Positions 15,459 through 21,374 of a DNA stretch of 21,374 nt are shown here, piece by piece. The position numbers and the translations under genes were made by a program. The DNA is taken from NCBI GenBank assembly GCA_009839405.1, contig VXPR01000194.1, positions 1 through 21,374 of the forward strand. Reading direction: 5' to 3'. Each line of letters opens with the position of its first letter. The stretch's first letter is position 1. This DNA comes from Gammaproteobacteria bacterium (GTDB lineage Bacteria > Pseudomonadota > Gammaproteobacteria > Pseudomonadales > Azotimanducaceae). The notes beneath the pieces are model-generated. The model did no database searches. It saw only the letters and a program-made list of their open reading frames with translations, and was not told where the DNA came from.

Positions 15459-16553
15459 ATGGCTACGTCGGCTCGGGTGGTGGTATTGCCGCAAGAGGAC
15501 GCACCGCTTGAGGTGCAGGAAGTGAGCCTGCCGGACCCCGGTCCTACGCAGGTGGTGGTGCGGCAGTTCGCGTCGGGCGTCTGCCACTCGCAGTTGCACC
15601 AGATGCACAGACCCAGGCGCGGGCCGGTGCTGCTCGGCCACGAATCTACCGGCGAGGTGATCGCCAAGGGTTCAGACGTGGCGCACCTGGAAGAAGGCGA
15701 CATCGTGCTCGTCACCTGGGTGCCGCGCGATGCCAAAGCCATCCGCACGCCGCCGGCCGCGGCGCATCTCAGCGTTGCTGGCGGGAATGCAGTGTCGCAG
15801 AACGTCTTCACCTGGGCCGACCACACCATTGCCGACGGGCAATTTGTCGTCAAGGCCGGGCCGGACATCAGCCGCGACGTGACCGCAATCATCGGCTGTG
15901 CCGTGATGACTGGCGCGGGCGCGGTGCTGAACACCGCCAATGTGCAGAAGGGCGACTCCGTGGCCATCTTCGGCGTCGGCGGCGTTGGTCTCTCCGCCGT
16001 GGTTGGAGCCAAGATGCGCGGCGCCGACCCCATCATCGCGGTGGATCTGGATGCGACCAAGCTCGAATTCGCTCGTCGCTTCGGCGCCACGCATGGCATC
16101 GACGCCTCCAAGGTGAATGCGGTGGAGGCGATTCACGACCTGGTGGGATGCCCCGAGGAGGTCGCTATCGGCGGCCAGCCGGTCACTGGCGTCGACTATG
16201 CCTTCGACTGCATTGGCCTCAAGGTGACGATGGAGCAGATCGTGCCGGCGGTGCGGCCGGGTCACTTCGGCGCCCGCCAAGGGGGCACGGCGGTGCTCGT
16301 GGGGGTGCCTTCGACGCCAGTGGAACTCAACGCCGGCGCGATGCTCGGGCAGGAGAAGCAGTTTCGTGGCTCCATCGGCGGCTCCTGCTGTCCGGACCGC
16401 GACTTCCCGATGTTTCTCGACTGGCACGCCAAGGGCGACTTGGACCTCGATGCTCTCGTCACCGAGCGCTACCCCATCGACGACATCAACGAAGCCACCA
16501 CGGCGCTCGAAGAGGGACGCATCAGCGGTCGGGCCATTCTGGAGTTCGCCTGA
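15459..16553 (+). CDS. Zinc-dependent medium-chain alcohol dehydrogenase
   Basis: NAD(P)-dependent oxidoreductase of the MDR family, 364 residues. Catalytic-zinc residues are present: Cys42 (SGVCHSQL), His61-Glu62 (LGHESTG) and Cys147 (IIGCAVMTG). The Rossmann motif is VAIFGVGGVGLSAV (168-181) with the acidic VDLD at 195-198, suggesting NAD. The four-cysteine structural-zinc lobe found in class I/III enzymes is missing; the corresponding region (about 85-115) has no cysteine. ATG at 15459 has GGGAGGG about 6 nt upstream. The gene follows mvaK2 by 79 nt on the same strand and may belong to the same transcript. The substrate is unknown; formaldehyde/glutathione activity is unlikely to be inferable from this sequence. 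Confidence 0.88.
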   Translation: MATSARVVVLPQEDAPLEVQEVSLPDPGPTQVVVRQFASGVCHSQLHQMHRPRRGPVLLGHESTGEVIAKGSDVAHLEEGDIVLVTWVPRDAKAIRTPPAAAHLSVAGGNAVSQNVFTWADHTIADGQFVVKAGPDISRDVTAIIGCAVMTGAGAVLNTANVQKGDSVAIFGVGGVGLSAVVGAKMRGADPIIAVDLDATKLEFARRFGATHGIDASKVNAVEAIHDLVGCPEEVAIGGQPVTGVDYAFDCIGLKVTMEQIVPAVRPGHFGARQGGTAVLVGVPSTPVELNAGAMLGQEKQFRGSIGGSCCPDRDFPMFLDWHAKGDLDLDALVTERYPIDDINEATTALEEGRISGRAILEFA

Positions 16554-16633
16554 TTCCCGTGGTGGGTGACGACGCGGCGGGGAACGGCGCGGCACGACAG
16601 GGCCGGCCTCGGCCGCCGGCCCCCGTGCCAGCC

Positions 16634-17512
16634 ATGCCGGACACATCGCAGTACCGTGTGTCCGCCAATGCCGCGGTGGACCTGGCCTCGATCCCCACCC
16701 GGCATGGATTCGCCGACGTTCGCAAGTCAGGCAAGCGGCTGGCGCGTCAGCGCCGACGCATAGCGCGACTTCAGGAGCGACTGTTCGCGAGTAGCCGCAC
16801 CTCCCTCCTGCTGGTCTTTCAAGGCATGGACGCTTCCGGCAAGGACGGGACGATTCGTGCGGTGCTGAAGGGCGTCAACCCGCAGGGCATCTCGGTGACG
16901 AGCTTCAAGGAGCCGGTGGGTGAGGAACTCAGCCATTCCTGGCTGTGGCGGCACTGGCTGACGGTGCCGGCGCGGGGGCAGATTGGCGTGTTCAACCGCT
17001 CGCATTACGAGGAAGTCGCGGTGGTGCGCGTCCACCCCGAACTCTTGGCCGCGCGCGGGCTCGCGCATCCGCCACCGCAGGAGTTCTGGGACGAGCGCTT
17101 GAGCGATATCCGCGCCTTCGAGCGGCATTTGCACGTCAATGGCACCCACATCGTCAAGTTCTACCTGCACGTGTCGCAGGAAGAACAGCGCCGTCGCATC
17201 ATGCGGCGGCTCGACGATCCCAAGAGGCAATGGAAGTTCCACTCTTCCGACATCACCGAGACGGCCCTGCGCGAGGAATATCTCAGCGCCTATCAGACGG
17301 CCATCGCCGCCACCGCCACCGAGTTCGCGCCCTGGTTCATCATCCCGGCGGACCATAAGCCGACCGCACGCCTGATGGTCGCTACCGTGATCGCCGAAAC
17401 GCTGGCCGCAATGGCGCCGGAAATGCCACGCCCCGGGCCCGATGCCCTGCGTGCCATCGCGAGCTTTCGCGACTCCTTGGCCAACGTGCCTGAAGACAAG
17501 GGGAGAGCATGA
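16634..17512 (+). CDS. Polyphosphate kinase 2 family protein
   Basis: PPK2 enzymes transfer phosphate between inorganic polyphosphate and nucleotides. 292 residues. It has the P-loop FQGMDASGKDGT (62-73), the family block GVNPQGISVTSFKEP (80-94), NRSHYEEVAVVRVHPE (121-136) and a lid with RLDDPKRQWKF (192-202). The sequence follows the PPK2 subfamily of which Meiothermus ruber PPK2 is a member, which can phosphorylate AMP and ADP; nucleotide preference here is inference. The open frame continues upstream inside the previous gene, but ATG at 16634 (MPDTSQYRVS) gives the normal N-terminus. No strong Shine-Dalgarno is visible at 16634. Its stop overlaps the esterase start by 4 nt (ATGA). Confidence 0.9.
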   Translation: MPDTSQYRVSANAAVDLASIPTRHGFADVRKSGKRLARQRRRIARLQERLFASSRTSLLLVFQGMDASGKDGTIRAVLKGVNPQGISVTSFKEPVGEELSHSWLWRHWLTVPARGQIGVFNRSHYEEVAVVRVHPELLAARGLAHPPPQEFWDERLSDIRAFERHLHVNGTHIVKFYLHVSQEEQRRRIMRRLDDPKRQWKFHSSDITETALREEYLSAYQTAIAATATEFAPWFIIPADHKPTARLMVATVIAETLAAMAPEMPRPGPDALRAIASFRDSLANVPEDKGRA

Positions 17513-18183
17513 CAACCGACCTGCCAGCCCTCGAATGCATCGAGCAGGAACCATCGGGGGACGCCACCGGCACCGTGATCTGGCTGCACGGCCTGGGCGC
17601 GGACGGCCACGACTTCGAGCCGGTGGTGCCCATGCTCAACCTGCGCGCGCCCTGGCGCTTCGTCTTCCCACACGCACCGCTGCGTCCGGTGACGATCAAT
17701 GGCGGCGCCGAGATGCGGGCGTGGTACGACATCGATCCCCGTGCGCCGAAGTCCGGCACCGAGGACATCGCGCGCTCGGCGGCTCAGGTACAGGCTCTGG
17801 TGGATGCCGAAACCGCAGGTGGCACGCCACCGGAACGAATCGTGCTTGCGGGCTTCTCCCAAGGTGGCGTCATCGCCTTGCACATGGGCACGCGGGCGAG
17901 CCAGCCATTCGCCGGCATCATGGCACTGTCCACCTATGTACACGATCCGGAGGGACTAGCGGCGGAGGTGACCTTCGCCAGTGTCGACACGCCGATCTTC
18001 ATGGCGCACGGCCACATGGATCCAATGATCCCCATCGCCCGAGCAGTCACCTCGCGGCATGCCCTGGAAGCCCTCAACTATCGGGTCGAGTGGCGCCAAT
18101 ACGGCATGGGTCACCAAGTTTGCGCCGAGGAACTCTCTGACATCGGTCGGTGGCTCGACAGCGTGGTCGGTAGGTCCGACTGA
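17509..18183 (+). CDS. Carboxylesterase/acyl-protein thioesterase family hydrolase
   Basis: Alpha/beta hydrolase of 224 residues, close to Pseudomonas carboxylesterase II (EstB). Oxyanion-loop motif WLHGLGADGHDF (25-36), nucleophile Ser117 in LAGFSQGG, Asp171 in HGHMDPMIP and His202 in GMGHQV form the catalytic triad. It hydrolyses short-chain esters or lysophospholipids in related proteins; no signal peptide is present, so it is cytoplasmic. ATG at 17509 overlaps the ppk2 stop (ATGA) and sits just after GGGGAGAG, a clear ribosome-binding site, indicating translational coupling. It is the last gene of the plus-strand run and converges on pilC. Confidence 0.93.
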   Translation: MTTDLPALECIEQEPSGDATGTVIWLHGLGADGHDFEPVVPMLNLRAPWRFVFPHAPLRPVTINGGAEMRAWYDIDPRAPKSGTEDIARSAAQVQALVDAETAGGTPPERIVLAGFSQGGVIALHMGTRASQPFAGIMALSTYVHDPEGLAAEVTFASVDTPIFMAHGHMDPMIPIARAVTSRHALEALNYRVEWRQYGMGHQVCAEELSDIGRWLDSVVGRSD

Positions 18184-18218
18184 CGCCGACGTAGGTCTCG
18201 GGCCGGCGCAGCTAAATC

Positions 18219-18260
18219 CCTCGCTACGCGCGGGGTCTGGCCCCCAGCTTCCTTTGACCT
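18219..18260 (+). repeat. Dispersed intergenic repeat, family 2, copy 2
   Basis: Positions 18219-18244 match 4394-4419 with three mismatches, and the TGACCT end (18255-18260) is also shared. Within it GGGG-TCTGG-CCCC can form a small hairpin. It lies in the 82-nt convergent spacer between the esterase and pilC and could act as a bidirectional terminator. Confidence 0.55.
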
Positions 18261-18265
18261 TGCTC

Positions 18266-19492
18266 CTAGCCGGTGACCACGCCGCCGATTTGGAAGATGG
18301 GGAGGTACATGGCGGTAATCAGGCCGCCGACCAGGACGCCGAGGACCACCATCACGGCGGGTTCGAGGAGGGCGGTCAGTTGGTCGACGGCGTGATCCAC
18401 TAGGTCCTCGTAGTGCGTGGCGCAGCGGCCGAGCATGTCGTCCAGGGTGCCGGACTCCTCGCCAACGGCAACCATTTGCGTCGCCAAGGGCGGGAAGGCG
18501 ACGGCGTTGCGCATGGCTTGGGCCAGCGTCTGTCCGTTGGCCACTTCATCGCGCATGGCGAGGGTGGCGGTGGTGAAAACAGAGTTGGTGACCGAGGCAG
18601 ATACCAGCGTCAGGGCGGTGACCAAGGGCACACCGGCGTCCAGCGTCGTGCCGAGGGTGCGCACGGTTCCGGCGACGGCCGAATGCTCGACGATCGGTCC
18701 GATCACCGGCACCTTCAGCAAGGCTCGGTCCGTGGCGCGGCGGAGTGGCACATAGCGTCGTCGGGTCCAGCCGATGCCGATGCCGGTGCCGATCACGCCC
18801 GCGAGGATTCCCGCCCAACTGGCGCGAGCGAACTCGGACACCGCGATCACGCTCTGTGTCGCGGCCGGCAACTCGGCGCCGAAGCTCGCGAACATGTCCT
18901 CGAACTGCGGCACCACCTTGACGAGCAGCAGGCCTGTGACGGCGAGCGCGATCACGATCACTGCCGCCGGATAGGTGAGAGCACGGCGCACCTTGCCGCG
19001 AATGGCGCGGGTCTTCTCGCCGTGGGTGGCGATGCGGCTGAGCATCTCGTCCAAGGCGCCGGACTGCTCGCCGGCATCCACAAGGTTGCACAGCAAGGCA
19101 TCGAAGTGCGACGGATGGCGACGCAGCGCCGTGGCGAGGGAAAAGCCCCCGGCGACGTCTTCGCGAATGCGCTTGACGAGCGAGCGCACGCCGCTGGCAT
19201 CCGCGGCGTCGGCGACAAGATCGAACGCCTGCACGAGCGGAATGCCAGCATGCGTGACCGTGGCAAGCTGGCGCATGAGGGCCGTGACCTGCGCCGGCTT
19301 CACCTTGCGGCCGGGCTTGCGCGCGAACAGCCCCTGCGGCTTGCGGCGGACGCGGTGCGGGTCGATGGCTTGGCGCCGCAGCAGTGCCCGAGCCAAGGAC
19401 AGGGACGCGGCTTCTATCTCGCCGCTTTGGCTGCGGCCGTCTCGGTCCGTGCCTTCCCAGAGAAAGGTCTGCGACGTTTCTTGTCGGATCAT
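18266..19492 (-). CDS. pilC: Type IV pilus inner-membrane platform protein PilC
   Basis: Polytopic core of the type IV pilus machine, on which the PilB and PilT motors act. 408 residues, near the usual 406. A short N-terminal region (FLWEGTDRDGRSQSGEIEA) precedes two repeated GspF domains. The first contains ATVTHAGIPLVQAFDLVADA and membrane segment 1 (about 176-194) followed by VVPQFEDMFASFGAELP, a hallmark of the family. Membrane segment 2 is near 225-243, the second GspF domain has LGTTLDAGVPLVTALTL and VGEESGTLDDML, and the C-terminal membrane segment ends in AMYLPIFQIGGVV. ATG at 19492 has AAAGGGA upstream, overlapping the pilB stop region (13-nt gap). PilD, usually next, is absent. Confidence 0.97.
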   Translation of the reverse strand: MIRQETSQTFLWEGTDRDGRSQSGEIEAASLSLARALLRRQAIDPHRVRRKPQGLFARKPGRKVKPAQVTALMRQLATVTHAGIPLVQAFDLVADAADASGVRSLVKRIREDVAGGFSLATALRRHPSHFDALLCNLVDAGEQSGALDEMLSRIATHGEKTRAIRGKVRRALTYPAAVIVIALAVTGLLLVKVVPQFEDMFASFGAELPAATQSVIAVSEFARASWAGILAGVIGTGIGIGWTRRRYVPLRRATDRALLKVPVIGPIVEHSAVAGTVRTLGTTLDAGVPLVTALTLVSASVTNSVFTTATLAMRDEVANGQTLAQAMRNAVAFPPLATQMVAVGEESGTLDDMLGRCATHYEDLVDHAVDQLTALLEPAVMVVLGVLVGGLITAMYLPIFQIGGVVTG

Positions 19493-19505
19493 GGCGGCAG
19501 TCCCT

Positions 19506-21140
19506 TTAGGCTGTGACGCGGTTGATTTCGGCGAGGCTCGTGACGCCGGCCAGAACCTTGGCAAGGCCGGACTGGCGTAGGTTCGGGAAGCCCTCTCTGC
19601 TCGCCTCGGCGGCAAGCTCGACGCTGCCGCCGCCGTCCAGGATGAGCGTGGACATGGCGGGCGTCACGGGCACGACCTCGTAGATGCCGGTGCGTCCGCG
19701 ATAGCCTTTGCGGCAGTTGCCACAGCCATCGGCGTTGGCCGCGAACAGGCGCGCGCCGCGAGCGATGTCGGCGGCGTCGATGCCTTCGTCGGCGAGCGTT
19801 TCGGGCGGCGCCGACATGGGCTTGCGGCAGGTCTTGCACAGCACGCGGGCCAGGCGCTGCGCGACGATGAGGCTCACGGAGGTGGCGAGGTTGAACGCCG
19901 GAACGCCCATGTTGCGCAGGCGTGTGAGGGTCTCGGCGGCGGAGTTCGTGTGCAGAGTAGCGAGCAGGAGGTGACCGGTCTGCGCGGCCTGGACGGCGGT
20001 TTCGGCGGTCTCGAGGTCGCGAATCTCTCCCACCATCACGACGTCAGGGTCTTGGCGGAGGAACGCCCGCAGCGCCGTCGCGAAGTCGAGCCCCACCTTG
20101 GGGTTCACTTGCACTTGGTTGATGCCCTCGACGTTGATCTCCACCGGATCTTCGGCGGTGGCGATGTTGCGTTCCTCGGTATTGAGCACGTTGAGTCCGG
20201 CATACAGCGTCACCGACTTGCCGCTGCCGGTCGGGCCGGTGACGAGGATCATTCCCTGCGGCAGGGCCAGGGCTTCGAGGAACAGACGCCGCTGCTCGGG
20301 ACTGAAGCCGAGCCTGTCCACGCCGACCTGCGTGGCGGAGGCGTCGAGGATGCGCAGCACGATCTTCTCGCCCCACATGGTGGGCATGGTGTTGACGCGC
20401 ATGTCGATGCTGCGCTCGCCCTCCAAGGGTAGGCGCAGGCGACCGTCTTGGGGAACGCGACGTTCGGCGATATCGAGCTCCGCCATCACCTTCAGGCGCG
20501 ATGCGAGTCGCGGGCCCATCTCCACCGGCGGCTGGCTCTCTTCCCGCAGGACGCCGTCGACGCGGAATCGCACTCGGCTCGAGCCGCGGTAGGTCTCGAA
20601 ATGGATGTCGGAGGCGCCGGCACGGATTGCGTCATGCAGCGTCGCTTGTACGAAGCGCACGACGGGGGTCTCGTCGGTGTTGTCGGCGGACGCTGCTGGC
20701 AGACCTTGCTGGAGGCGTGTGGGGGCGGAGACGCGTTGTGGAGCTTCGGTGGGTGGCGACGCCGTGCCCGGTGCGCCGGCGGAAACGGTGATGGGGACGA
20801 CTGCGCCTCGGCCTTGGCCATCGGCCCCCGCAAGTGCAGCGAGCGCGGCCTCGAGAGGCTTTGGTTCGACTACGACGCATTGCGTCGCCATGCCTGTGCG
20901 GTGCCGAACCGCTTCGACGGCGGCTTGGTCGGTTGGGTCGGCGGTGGCGACGAATACCTGTCCGGCGCGGACGGCCAGCGGCAGGATGCGACGATCCTGC
21001 AGGAGCGTGCTGTCGAGCAATCCGCGCGGAGCTTGGGCCAGGTCGAATGCGGTGAGGTCCATGAGCGGCAGGCGCAGGTCCGCTGCCAGGGACATGGCCG
21101 CTTCCCGCGCAGACGTGGGGCTTTGCTGCGTTGGCACCAT
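19506..21140 (-). CDS. pilB: Type IV pilus assembly ATPase PilB
   Basis: Hexameric extension motor of the type IV pilus, cytoplasmic. About 544 residues. An N-terminal domain (LAADLRLPLMDL, LPLAVRAGQVFVATADPTD) is followed by a variable linker, then the ATPase domain: SDIHFE (Asp box), Walker A GPTGSGKSVT (302-311), MVGEIRDLETAETAVQAAQT (Walker B, 369-388), His box LLATLHTNSA, and a tetracysteine zinc motif CKTC...CGNC (435-438, 473-476). ATG at 21140 is the most plausible start; the frame runs further upstream to 21332 without PilB-like sequence. The first roughly 50 residues normal in PilB, before the LPLMDL region, are missing. pilC follows directly, so the two form an operon. Confidence 0.96.
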   Translation of the reverse strand: MVPTQQSPTSAREAAMSLAADLRLPLMDLTAFDLAQAPRGLLDSTLLQDRRILPLAVRAGQVFVATADPTDQAAVEAVRHRTGMATQCVVVEPKPLEAALAALAGADGQGRGAVVPITVSAGAPGTASPPTEAPQRVSAPTRLQQGLPAASADNTDETPVVRFVQATLHDAIRAGASDIHFETYRGSSRVRFRVDGVLREESQPPVEMGPRLASRLKVMAELDIAERRVPQDGRLRLPLEGERSIDMRVNTMPTMWGEKIVLRILDASATQVGVDRLGFSPEQRRLFLEALALPQGMILVTGPTGSGKSVTLYAGLNVLNTEERNIATAEDPVEINVEGINQVQVNPKVGLDFATALRAFLRQDPDVVMVGEIRDLETAETAVQAAQTGHLLLATLHTNSAAETLTRLRNMGVPAFNLATSVSLIVAQRLARVLCKTCRKPMSAPPETLADEGIDAADIARGARLFAANADGCGNCRKGYRGRTGIYEVVPVTPAMSTLILDGGGSVELAAEASREGFPNLRQSGLAKVLAGVTSLAEINRVTA

Positions 21141-21374
21141 CAGGCTCTCGCTTTCGACTGTTCGCCGAAACGCTACGCCGGCCAAGGCAGTAGGGTCGAT
21201 AGGAAATCGCCGCTGCGTCTTGTCCGAGTTCGTCCGCGGGGCATGTGCGAGATGGCCCACTGCCACCGATTGCAGTGATGTCTCACGCGGATTGCCGCCG
21301 CGCCTTACATGCGCATTGGACGAAAGATGCAACGACAGGCGTCGAAGACTTGCTTACGATTTTCGTCTCGGCAG
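21141..21374. other. Upstream of pilB to contig end: no feature recognised
   Basis: These 234 bp hold a continuing open frame in the pilB register (to 21332) without homology, but no clear gene, promoter or hairpin. A pilin or pilus-regulator gene could lie beyond the edge. Confidence 0.5.

Noticed and set aside
18413..19516. A 367-residue plus-strand open frame opposite pilC
   Set aside because: Antisense shadow of pilC: composition rich in Gly, Ala, Arg and His, with no domain.
21160..21200. A sigma-54-like TTGGCC...GC sequence upstream of pilB
   Set aside because: The GG-to-GC spacing is 10 rather than 12 positions, and the consensus TTGC end is missing.

Overview
The window reads as a chromosomal segment of a high-GC, probably uncultured gammaproteobacterium, taken from an assembly whose left end is an artefactual cytosine run. 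The placement rests on a typical gammaproteobacterial gene set: succinylase-type dapD, ibaG next to hisD and a DegS/AlgW protease, zapE, and pilB-pilC. No transposase, integrase, tRNA, rRNA or CRISPR array is visible. The exact lineage is not determinable from sequence reading alone.

Layout. 1-108 poly-C artefact. 180-1013 (-) dapD. 1223-1594 (+) a small membrane-anchored coiled-coil protein made of seven 11-residue repeats. 1710-3247 (+) ibaG and hisD overlapping by 4 nt. 3282-4325 (-) DegS-like protease. 4544-5629 (+) zapE. 5630-5859 a non-coding repeat mosaic. 5860-6435 (-) PNPOx-like flavoprotein. 6553-7146 (-) unknown membrane-anchored protein. 7363-8310 (+) RNA m5C methyltransferase (RsmB/RsmF family), whose C-terminus runs into a copy of the same repeat. 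8314-10131 (-) MsbA-like ABC exporter. 10311-11615 (+) exported TPR protein with a TonB-like C-terminus. 11616-11990 non-coding, with another repeat copy. 11991-18183 (+) a same-strand run: amidase, diphosphomevalonate decarboxylase, phosphomevalonate kinase, zinc-dependent alcohol dehydrogenase, PPK2-family kinase, carboxylesterase. 18266-21140 (-) pilC and pilB.

How the genes work together. dapD (lysine/peptidoglycan) and hisD (histidine) are core biosynthesis. ibaG, hisD and the DegS/AlgW protease keep the order of a well-known gammaproteobacterial block, but murA, hisG and hisC, commonly found in it, are absent here. The mvaD-mvaK2 pair, coupled by a stop/start overlap, gives two consecutive steps of the mevalonate route to isopentenyl diphosphate, which is uncommon in gammaproteobacteria. 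pilB and pilC are the ATPase and platform protein of a type IV pilus.

Most unusual features. (1) A dispersed, modular, hairpin-rich repeat family occupies the space right after stop codons and in one case has become coding sequence. (2) The hendecad-repeat protein has units that look recently duplicated. (3) HisD lacks the normally conserved Asn of its GPGN motif. (4) A 16-bp hairpin after the unknown 6553-7146 gene pairs fully only in the minus-strand transcript. No clearly novel multi-gene defence or mobile system was found.
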